In this document: piece by piece, positions 15,321-21,904 of the stretch | How the letters are laid out: each line of letters opens with the position of its first letter | How positions within the stretch are numbered: the stretch's first letter is position 1 | From: Sulfurovum sp. | GTDB lineage: Bacteria; Campylobacterota; Campylobacteria; Campylobacterales; Sulfurovaceae | NCBI GenBank assembly: GCA_030622375.1 | Contig: JAUXGC010000010.1 | Coordinates: 1-21,904 of the forward strand | Length of the DNA stretch: 21,904 bases | Direction of reading: 5' to 3' | Made by a program: the position numbers and the translations under genes | Notes under the pieces: model-generated | Told to the model about the DNA's origin: nothing | Database searches by the model: none | The model's input: the letters and a program-made list of their open reading frames with translations, nothing else

Positions 15321-16676
15321 TTATACCTTGTCATGCGTCTTCTTAACCATATCGGCTATATCATGCTCTACTGCATCATCAATATCTAAATCATCATCAG
15401 TGAGTTTGCCTGCATCAGGATTATTAAATATACTTGTGTCTAATTTGCCTTCACTCTTCGCAACTATAACAGAGACTACTGCATCTCCTGAAACATTAAC
15501 TGCTGTTCGTACCATATCTAAAATTCTATCTACTCCTAGTATAAGCCCTATACCTTCCACTGGAAGACCTACCTGTGCAAATACCATTGAGAGCATAATA
15601 AGCCCAACACCAGGAACACCTGCTGTACCAATGGAAGCCAATACTGACATTAGAATAACCGTTAAGTAACCTGTAATACCCAAATCAACTCCATATACAT
15701 TGGCTATAAATACTGTGGCGACCCCCTGCATAATGGCTGTTCCATCCATGTTGATGGTTGCACCAAACGGCACTGTGAATGATGCGACAGAGTTATTGAC
15801 TCCTAGTCTATCTGTTACTGCTCTAAGGGTTACAGGAATAGTTGCATTTGAAGATGATGTACTAAATGCAAAGATTTGCGTCTCTCTCATCTTTTTCAAG
15901 AATATCGAAGGACTCATGCCTGAAAACACTTTTAGCACCGTCATTAAAGTAACAAAAAGGTGTACCAGTAAAGCAAATATAAGCACCATAACATAACCAG
16001 CCAAGTCGGCAAGAAGACCAAGCCCAAGGTTTGAAATGGCTTTTGCTAGTAGTGCAAATACTGCATATGGCGCTACTGCCATAACAATGTTTACCATCTT
16101 CATCATAATCTCATTACCTATCTCTATTAGTTTCACAGCAGGTTCTGCTTTTTTCCCTACCATCAAGATAGAGATACCCACTAAAATAGAGAAAAAGATG
16201 ATTTGTAGCATTTTACCTAGTGCCATAGCATTAACTATATTGCTAGGAATAATATCTATAAATACTGCACTCAATGCTGGTGCTTCTTTGGCTGTAAAGA
16301 CTGCTGTTGATGTCATATTGACACCTTCCCCTATGCCACTCACCACAGCAATAGCTATGGCAAGAGCTATTGCAATAGCTGTTGTTAGCATATAAAGAGC
16401 AAACGACTTAGCTCCTACTTTTCCCAAAGAGTTAACATCACCTATGCCCAAAACTCCCGTAATCAATGAAAAGAACACCAAAGGCACAACAAGCATTTTT
16501 AGTGCTGTTACAAACATTTTTCCTGCAATATGAAAAAATCCATTGACCACATATTCATTAATCAATGAGCCTTCGCCATTGAGTCCTAACAGATTAATGA
16601 ATAATCCAACTGCTATACCAAGCCCCATACCAATGAGAACTTTGGTTGTTAATGTCATCTTTTTTGATTCTGCCAT
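15321..16676 (-). CDS. Acidic amino acid / dicarboxylate:cation symporter (DAACS family)
   Basis: The 451-residue inner-membrane protein has the DAACS (GltP/GltT/DctA) plan: eight helices and two re-entrant loops. HP1 carries the Ser-rich motif STSSSNATIP, helix 7 NMDGTAIMQG, HP2 IGTAGVPGVG, and helix 8 DMVRTAVNVSGD. The helix 8 Arg, Thr, Asn and Asp match those that bind acidic side chains in the Pyrococcus aspartate transporter, so an acidic substrate (Glu, Asp or a C4 acid) is likely, with Na+ or H+. An Asp/Glu-rich C-terminal tail follows. AAAGGAG lies five bases before the ATG. It comes after a porin gene on the same strand and is followed at once by an FAH hydrolase. Confidence 0.92.
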   Translation of the reverse strand: MAESKKMTLTTKVLIGMGLGIAVGLFINLLGLNGEGSLINEYVVNGFFHIAGKMFVTALKMLVVPLVFFSLITGVLGIGDVNSLGKVGAKSFALYMLTTAIAIALAIAIAVVSGIGEGVNMTSTAVFTAKEAPALSAVFIDIIPSNIVNAMALGKMLQIIFFSILVGISILMVGKKAEPAVKLIEIGNEIMMKMVNIVMAVAPYAVFALLAKAISNLGLGLLADLAGYVMVLIFALLVHLFVTLMTVLKVFSGMSPSIFLKKMRETQIFAFSTSSSNATIPVTLRAVTDRLGVNNSVASFTVPFGATINMDGTAIMQGVATVFIANVYGVDLGITGYLTVILMSVLASIGTAGVPGVGLIMLSMVFAQVGLPVEGIGLILGVDRILDMVRTAVNVSGDAVVSVIVAKSEGKLDTSIFNNPDAGKLTDDDLDIDDAVEHDIADMVKKTHDKV

Positions 16677-16742
16677 TTAAACACTCCTTTTATGTTGTAG
16701 TGTATCATTTTTATATCTTAAATTCAACAAATCTTTTGCGTA

Positions 16743-17984
16743 TTAAAAATTCATATAATAAATGATTCTAAAATCGTCCCTATCTTCTCTGTCTGAAGCA
16801 TCTGTCTGATCTTTAATAGAGTATCGTGCTCTAATTTTAGAGTAGTCATTGATAGTATATTTTCCATCAAAGTTAAATTCTGAAAAATCATCTCTAACAT
16901 TACCCTCGTCTGCACTTACATCAACATAGCCAAATTTTAAACTAAGTCCATCAAGTGGTTTTACTACGATCTGTCCACCAAATGCTGTACTTGCCTCATA
17001 GTTACTATATCCTTGTTGCCAATCAGAATACATAGGACCTGATTCAACCGATTTAAACGAGTTATCTGAGATTTGATCATAGAGTACAGCTACATCTACC
17101 ATATCAAATAGTGTTGTTCCTATTTTAGCGCCAAGTAGCGTAGAGTCATCTGCATTTACATAAGAATTCCCACCATACTGACCTTTGATGTATGTATTTG
17201 TACCAAATGGCAAACTATACTTTACGTCAAGATATTTATAATCTTCTACTGTTATGGCGCTACCATCTGTAGCTGTATCTGAAAGTGCTTTTACATATTG
17301 ACCTCTAACAGTTAGGCTTGAAATACTTTTATTGGCAAATGAAATATACGCTAAACCATCTTCCCCCCATTTTGTATTGTAATCATTAAAAGTGTTGTCT
17401 TTTGATGTAAAACCTGTATATTTTGTTACATATCCTAGTTCTATCGTAGTATCTGCTATGTCCTTGTTGCGAATAATCGCTGCTTCATAGACTGAAGGCA
17501 AGATCCTAAGATCATGATTTTGAATCAGTGGTGTAGAGAGTTGTTGGCGACCTACTTTGAGCATAGTGCTTCCTATATCATATTGCAAATATGCTTCACC
17601 AAGAAAAGCAAGATCTTCGCCATCTCTTCCTAAGATACTTGTACCTGTTCCCTCTTCTCTTGTAAATATATCTCCTAATCTATGACTTCCGTAATATGCT
17701 AAACCAAATTTAAATCCATAATAGTTTCCACTTTCATATTTCATGATACCACCGGCAGTCAATGCCGTTGTATTAGGTACACCAGTGTTGTCTTCATCAA
17801 AGCTTCTATCAAAATAGAAAACTCTCATATTGGCTGTAAACTTACCATTTTTGAGTGCATCTCCAAAACTTCCTGTATCTGTCACTGCTGGAACAGCTTC
17901 TACTACTGGCTCCATAGGGACAATAGTCCCTCCTGCCATAACCATTGTTGATGCTACTACTGATAATACTAAACTCTTTTTCAT
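16743..17984 (-). CDS. Outer membrane porin, Opr/OprD-like of Campylobacterota
   Basis: The 413-residue protein starts with a Sec signal (MKKSLVLSVVASTMVMAGG) and then reads as alternating amphipathic strands typical of a beta-barrel, for example FTANMRVFYFDRSF, YGFKFGLAYYGSHRLG, TMLKVGRQQLSTPL, IELGYVTKYTGF and LSLKFGYVDVSADEG. It ends in YYMNF, with the terminal Phe recognised by the BAM complex. This fits the Opr family of epsilonproteobacterial porins distantly related to OprD, which pass small acidic or amino-acid nutrients. AAAGGAG precedes the ATG. It lies between a TRAP transporter and a DAACS symporter, suggesting it is their outer-membrane entry point. Confidence 0.88.
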   Translation of the reverse strand: MKKSLVLSVVASTMVMAGGTIVPMEPVVEAVPAVTDTGSFGDALKNGKFTANMRVFYFDRSFDEDNTGVPNTTALTAGGIMKYESGNYYGFKFGLAYYGSHRLGDIFTREEGTGTSILGRDGEDLAFLGEAYLQYDIGSTMLKVGRQQLSTPLIQNHDLRILPSVYEAAIIRNKDIADTTIELGYVTKYTGFTSKDNTFNDYNTKWGEDGLAYISFANKSISSLTVRGQYVKALSDTATDGSAITVEDYKYLDVKYSLPFGTNTYIKGQYGGNSYVNADDSTLLGAKIGTTLFDMVDVAVLYDQISDNSFKSVESGPMYSDWQQGYSNYEASTAFGGQIVVKPLDGLSLKFGYVDVSADEGNVRDDFSEFNFDGKYTINDYSKIRARYSIKDQTDASDREDRDDFRIIYYMNF

Positions 17985-18015
17985 CTTAACTCCTTTGTGT
18001 TTTTATTGATAAACG

Positions 18016-18042
18016 CCTTATGGGCAAAGCCCCTAAGACTAC
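18016..18042 (-). repeat. GTAG-headed REP-like hairpin between TRAP permease and porin
   Basis: On the minus strand GTAG (18042-18039) is followed by a palindrome whose arms are CTTA-x-GGGC and GCCC-x-TAAG (18017-18037) around three bases, eight pairs with one symmetric mismatch. The sequence differs from the other REP-like families here but has the same head-plus-palindrome plan. It lies in the 121-base spacer, about 32 bases upstream of the porin ATG. Confidence 0.6.
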
Positions 18043-18053
18043 GCTGACGCTAT

Positions 18054-18073
18054 GTCAACTTTCAGCAGTTGAC
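18054..18073. terminator. Hairpin after the TRAP permease gene
   Basis: GTCAACT (18054-18060) and AGTTGAC (18067-18073) form a perfect 7-bp stem with a 6-base loop, 33 bases downstream of the permease stop codon. There is no T-run, so it is not a classic Rho-independent terminator. It may weaken read-through or protect the upstream mRNA end, together with the neighbouring REP-like hairpin. Confidence 0.4.
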
Positions 18074-18105
18074 TCATACAACTAGTCGTATTGGCTTCAC
18101 TGCAC

Positions 18106-20178
18106 CTATGTTTTTACTTTATTTTTTTGCATAACATAGACTAGTCCATATAGTGCAAAACCTATGACGTACGATAAATACTCCGAACCTATACCAAGCC
18201 ACATACTAGTCATATTTGGTATAAGCATAAAGGGTACAACTGCCAACAACAGAAATCTTTCAAATCCTGATGTCTTAGTCAGTACCCACCCTTGTGTTGC
18301 AGAAGAAAATGCGAACATTCCAGCAGCAGCTGTTAAAAAGATGAGTGCTATCTCACCTGGGTTTGTAATCCATTGCCATGTAGCTGGATTGTTTGGATCT
18401 GCTACATCTACTCCTGAGATGAGTAAAAGTTTATTGTTAAAGAAAAATGCAAATGGTAGTATGGCTGTTCTTATATCGTATGCAAATCCTTGCAAGCCTG
18501 TTTTTATGGGGTCACTCTTGGCTATCCCTGCGGCGGCATAAGCCGCCATCCCCACAGGTGGTGTATCATCCGCAAGTATCCCAAAGTAAAATACAAACAA
18601 GTGTGCTGCTATAGCTGGAATGACATAACCCAAGTCAGCAGAAAGTGACATAATGACTGGTGCAGTCAATGCTGCCATAACGATATAGTTTGCGGTAGTA
18701 GGCAAACCCATACCAAGTATAAGTGATACAATCGCTGTAAAGAAAAGAATAGCAACAATGTAGCCGCCAGATAACTCCTCAATAACCTCAGCCAAAATAA
18801 GCCCAATACCAGTAAGTGTAACCGAACCCACAACAATACCCGCAACCCCCGTAGCAATAGCAATAGGTACCATATTTTTAGCACCATTTATCATGCCATG
18901 ACCAATATCTGCAAAACCACTTATCCACACTTCTGTGGTCAATGCACGTTTTTCTAAAAATGCGTACGCAGGACGTTGAAGTACCATGATAAGCATCATA
19001 AAGAAAATAGCATTAAATGCTGCCATCTGAGGAGACTGTCTAAGTATGATCAATGTATACATCAAAAAGAAAATAGGCACAATATAGTGAATACCCCCTT
19101 TAAAGATGTCAAAAGCACGTTCTAACTTAGATGGGTCTTCCCCTTTAATGCCTAACTTTTTAGCCTCTAAATGTACAATGTAAAAAAGTGCAAAATAACT
19201 TACAAATGCCGGTATAGCCGCAGCCATAATAACATCGGTATAGGCTAAGCCTAAAAATTCAGCGATGATAAACGCGGCAGCTCCCATAATAGGAGGCATA
19301 AGTTGACCATTGGTAGATGCGGCAACCTCAACAGCAGCTGCTTTATGTCCCGGAAAACCCAACCTTTTCATAAGTGGAATCGTAAAAGTACCTGTTGTCA
19401 CTGTATTGGCAATGGAAGAACCTGAAATAATCCCCATCATGCCTGATGCTGCCACAGATGCTTTGGCTGGTCCACCATCATACTTACCTAGTAACGCATA
19501 GGCAAGGTCAATAAAATATTTACCTGCACCTGCTCGTTCAAGCAAGGCACCAAAAAGTACAAACAAGAAAACATAAGAGGCAGAAACACCAAGAGGTACC
19601 CCAAAGATACCTTCTGTTGTAAGATACATTTGCCCTACAATTTTGCTAACACTTGCACCCTTATGGGCAATAAGATCAGGCATATACTGTCCAAAATAAT
19701 CATATGCTATAAAAATACTCGCAATCACAGGCAAAGCCATACCCAAAGAGCGCCTTGCAGCTTTAAGCAATAAGATAATACTTCCTATCCCCATGGCAAC
19801 ATCTAAAGATGACCATGCACCAGACCTTGCATTGAGAGCATCATAATTTAAGTAAATATATAATGCTCCAATGATTGCCAATATGGCTATGGGAAAGTTA
19901 TACCAAGGTATGCTAGACATTGTTTTGGGTGTTCTAAACATCGGGTACATTGCAAAGACTAATGCCAATGCAAATGCTAAGTGAAAAGAGCGTACAAAAA
20001 CACTATTGGTAGGAACTATAACCACATAAATTTGATACAAAGACCAAGAAAATGCAATAATAGCAATCATCCAATGTTGCCATGACCCCTCTTTGAGGTT
20101 TCGTTGTCCTTCAAGTTGTTCTACTAGTTTTTCTTCATTTTCAATGAATGCTTCATCAGGATGCTGATTGTCTTTCAT
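18106..20178 (-). CDS. TRAP transporter fused permease (DctQ-DctM, TAXI type)
   Basis: The 690-residue protein fuses the small 4-helix and large 12-helix TRAP membrane subunits, as in TAXI-type systems (4TM/12TM fusion). An N-terminal acidic cytoplasmic stretch (about 1-35) precedes the first helices. The large part shows SGSSIANTVTTGTFTIPLMKR, EVAASTNGQLMPPIMGAAAF, GMGLPTTANYIVMAAL and FGILADDTPPVGMAAYAAAG, the usual substrate/Na+-site loops. TRAP transporters drive high-affinity uptake of organic anions by Na+ gradients. AAGGAAG lies six bases before the ATG. The gene is nine bases after the binding-protein gene. Confidence 0.95.
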   Translation of the reverse strand: MKDNQHPDEAFIENEEKLVEQLEGQRNLKEGSWQHWMIAIIAFSWSLYQIYVVIVPTNSVFVRSFHLAFALALVFAMYPMFRTPKTMSSIPWYNFPIAILAIIGALYIYLNYDALNARSGAWSSLDVAMGIGSIILLLKAARRSLGMALPVIASIFIAYDYFGQYMPDLIAHKGASVSKIVGQMYLTTEGIFGVPLGVSASYVFLFVLFGALLERAGAGKYFIDLAYALLGKYDGGPAKASVAASGMMGIISGSSIANTVTTGTFTIPLMKRLGFPGHKAAAVEVAASTNGQLMPPIMGAAAFIIAEFLGLAYTDVIMAAAIPAFVSYFALFYIVHLEAKKLGIKGEDPSKLERAFDIFKGGIHYIVPIFFLMYTLIILRQSPQMAAFNAIFFMMLIMVLQRPAYAFLEKRALTTEVWISGFADIGHGMINGAKNMVPIAIATGVAGIVVGSVTLTGIGLILAEVIEELSGGYIVAILFFTAIVSLILGMGLPTTANYIVMAALTAPVIMSLSADLGYVIPAIAAHLFVFYFGILADDTPPVGMAAYAAAGIAKSDPIKTGLQGFAYDIRTAILPFAFFFNNKLLLISGVDVADPNNPATWQWITNPGEIALIFLTAAAGMFAFSSATQGWVLTKTSGFERFLLLAVVPFMLIPNMTSMWLGIGSEYLSYVIGFALYGLVYVMQKNKVKT

Positions 20179-20187
20179 GGTGCTTCC

Positions 20188-21138
20188 TTATTTTATAAGA
20201 CCCGCCTCTTTAAATGCTTTGATTGCACCTGCATGTTGTGGTATTGCCAAACCATCAAGTAAAGACTCTTTTGTGATTGTTTTATATGCAGGGTGAAGTT
20301 TTTTAAACTCATCAAAGTTATCTAAAATAGTTTTAGCCACGATGTAAACTATATTTTCATCTATACTATCTTTAGTAACAAGTACAGCTTTTACCCCAAT
20401 ACTTGGCGTATCATGCTCAACACCTTTGTAGAAAGTACCTGAAATCACACCTTTAGCATAATAAGAATATTTTTCTATCAATGCATCAATAGGTGCTCCG
20501 TCTATAGATATCAAGTCAATATCTACAGAGTTTGAAGCATCTTTAATATTTGCCGTTGGGTGCCCAAATACACCAAAGTACCCATCTATCTTGTTGTCTT
20601 TCAGCATCGTTGGACCTTCAGATGACTTAAGCTCATTTGCAAGTGCTAAATCAGAATGCTTAATTCCAAATGCTTCTAGCACAATGTCTGTTGTCATTCT
20701 AGTTCCCGAACCTGGAATATCTACATTGAGTTTTTTTCCTTTTACATCTGCCAAAGATTTAATACCTGAAGATTTTGTTACAACAAAGGCTAAAAGTTCA
20801 GGATATATAGCCAAGACAGATCTTAAACCTTTGACTGCCTTACCTTCAAATTTACCTTCTCCATTGTATCCCTGATAGACTGTATCACTCTGTGCAATAC
20901 CAAAATCAAGTTCATTTACATTGATCATATTTACATTATAAACAGACCCACCCGTAGACTCTACTGAACACCTGATACCTGTTGTTTTACGATTTTTATT
21001 CATCATACGACATATGGCACCACCTGTTGGGTAATATGTACCTGTAACTCCACCAGTACCAATTGTAATAAATTGCGTAGCAAACGCCGGAACACTCATT
21101 GCTGCAATCAAGGCAACACTCATAATTGTCTTTTTCAT
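20188..21138 (-). CDS. TAXI-family TRAP transporter solute-binding protein
   Basis: The 316-residue periplasmic protein has a Sec signal peptide (MKKTIMSVALIAAMSVPAFA) followed by the TAXI hallmark ITIGTGGVTGTYYPTGGAICR. Other family segments are VNELDFGIAQSDTVYQGYNG, VDIPGSGTRMTTDIVLEAFG and KIDGYFGVFGHPTANIKD. It delivers ligand to the fused permease encoded nine bases downstream. Characterised TAXI proteins bind glutamate/glutamine-like ligands, but many are uncharacterised, so the substrate is open. TAGGAG lies before the ATG. It is the first gene of the uptake cluster; the spacer upstream carries a possible regulator site (21210-21228). Confidence 0.94.
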   Translation of the reverse strand: MKKTIMSVALIAAMSVPAFATQFITIGTGGVTGTYYPTGGAICRMMNKNRKTTGIRCSVESTGGSVYNVNMINVNELDFGIAQSDTVYQGYNGEGKFEGKAVKGLRSVLAIYPELLAFVVTKSSGIKSLADVKGKKLNVDIPGSGTRMTTDIVLEAFGIKHSDLALANELKSSEGPTMLKDNKIDGYFGVFGHPTANIKDASNSVDIDLISIDGAPIDALIEKYSYYAKGVISGTFYKGVEHDTPSIGVKAVLVTKDSIDENIVYIVAKTILDNFDEFKKLHPAYKTITKESLLDGLAIPQHAGAIKAFKEAGLIK

Positions 21139-21209
21139 GTCATACTCCTATGTTACTTTATATTTTAATCCACATTAAAATTGTCGATTTACATAAGTAT
21201 ACTTCAAAA

Positions 21210-21228
21210 AAATAGCATAGAAATAGCA
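21210..21228. promoter_or_regulatory. AAATAGCA direct repeats upstream of the TAXI-TRAP cluster
   Basis: AAATAGCA occurs at 21210-21217 and 21221-21228, 11 bp apart centre to centre, about one helical turn. The pair is about 72-90 bases upstream of the binding-protein start codon in a 213-base AT-rich spacer. Such spacing is typical of tandem response-regulator or activator sites. A convincing promoter cannot be fixed: TCGACA and an AATATA/TATAAA-like region further down (about 21160-21185) are weak candidates. Confidence 0.3.
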
Positions 21229-21351
21229 ATGTATATATTATGCAGAAAATTTTATATTTTTATATCATAAATACAAAATAGTAACATTTTATCTATCTTA
21301 AAGTACCATAAGATGATTCATGAGGTTCAACAACAGAAGATATAAAAAGAC

Positions 21352-21904
21352 TTACTTAACTCTATTAAGCTGAGCATCTCCAAATATTAAAATATCTTTT
21401 ATGACTGCTTTCCCAATAATACCATCTTTGGCTACCGACAATAAGATATCACCTTTTTTCTCTCTAAAGTTCTTTTGGTAAATCAACACTTTTGCATACC
21501 AATCAGCACTCTCTCCTAAATCTTTTTCGTAAGGGAGTGTTTCTGATTTGTCCGGAACTGTTACCTCTACTGCTCCTTGCTGCTTCTCCAATCCAACAAC
21601 CATAAATGTATGTTTTTCATTGTTAATTTTTATAGCTTGATCCATATTAAAGTAAAATGTAAGAAGATCATCTTTGGCATAAAAATCAAGCTTTTGTGTT
21701 TCATCTTTGATTAATTTACCTTCTTTCCATTTTCTATATCTCTTTATTATATATTTCTCTTCGTGATTTATAGTATATGTTTTAACCTTTTTTTTATCTT
21801 TTTTCATACTTGTCATCTCATAAAAATCGCTAATCATTAACCCATCTTCCACATAACCCTTGGAGACATAGTGCTCCTCTTGTCCATCCATTATTATATT
21901 TGCA
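21352..21904 (-). CDS. DUF3108-like periplasmic protein, C-terminal part (cut by window edge)
   Basis: The frame stays open to the window end, with ...ANIIMDGQEEHY before the first visible Met at 21891, so the true start lies outside. About 184 residues are seen: alternating basic and polar strands (TINHEEKYIIKRYRKWKEGKL), a LDFYAKDDLLTFYFNMD segment and the closing ILLSVAKDGIIGKAVIKDILIFGDAQLNRV. The arrangement of a DLLT/FYF region followed by a dxxxvPxx...G.v.a-type end resembles DUF3108 proteins, secreted beta-rich proteins of unknown function usually about 230-260 residues long. I cannot confirm the family from this fragment. It does not seem linked to the TAXI genes, being separated by 213 bases. 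Confidence 0.55.
   Translation of the reverse strand, partial: ANIIMDGQEEHYVSKGYVEDGLMISDFYEMTSMKKDKKKVKTYTINHEEKYIIKRYRKWKEGKLIKDETQKLDFYAKDDLLTFYFNMDQAIKINNEKHTFMVVGLEKQQGAVEVTVPDKSETLPYEKDLGESADWYAKVLIYQKNFREKKGDILLSVAKDGIIGKAVIKDILIFGDAQLNRVK

Overview
The window looks like a piece of a low-GC Campylobacterota chromosome, probably close to Sulfurovum or Sulfurimonas. This rests on the partial lon next to a bamD-like lipoprotein gene, on pseudopilins of the epsilonproteobacterial FTMLEL / IAMIEL type, on a menaquinone gene of the futalosine route (mqnC), and on short RecG and metal-type KdsA proteins. The genus is an inference. I see no tRNA, rRNA, CRISPR array, complete insertion sequence or phage gene.

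Left part (1-7300): the first codons of lon and a bamD-like gene, both on the minus strand, then a pilus locus built around a divergent promoter pair at about 1673-1731. One pseudopilin runs left. A large DUF6701 (MshQ-like) surface protein followed by three overlapping or abutting minor-pilin genes runs right. Their order, MshD-like, MshO-like, MshP-like, matches part of the mannose-sensitive haemagglutinin (MSHA) pilus operon, but with mshQ moved to the front. A long-form ribosome hibernation factor gene (hpf) follows on its own.

Middle (7348-14660), all minus strand: eamA-type transporter, kdsA, ribH, nusB, mqnC, an M16 peptidase-like gene without the zinc motif, and recG. These are housekeeping functions (LPS Kdo synthesis, riboflavin, antitermination, menaquinone, DNA repair), in several places packed without gaps.

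Right part (14705-21904), also minus strand: a partial DUF3108 gene, then what reads as an uptake cluster: TAXI-type TRAP binding protein, fused TRAP permease, outer-membrane porin, a sodium/proton acidic amino acid or dicarboxylate symporter, and a small FAH-family hydrolase. Together these would take an organic acid or amino acid across both membranes and feed it into metabolism.

The most unusual layer lies between the genes. Several spacers contain short palindromes headed by GTAG, the hallmark of REP elements moved by RAYT (REP-associated tyrosine) transposases. At least three sequence families are present. Two nearly identical 40-bp copies bracket recG in inverted orientation, and one supplies the recG stop codon. 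A larger structured element of about 126 bp sits between kdsA and ribH.
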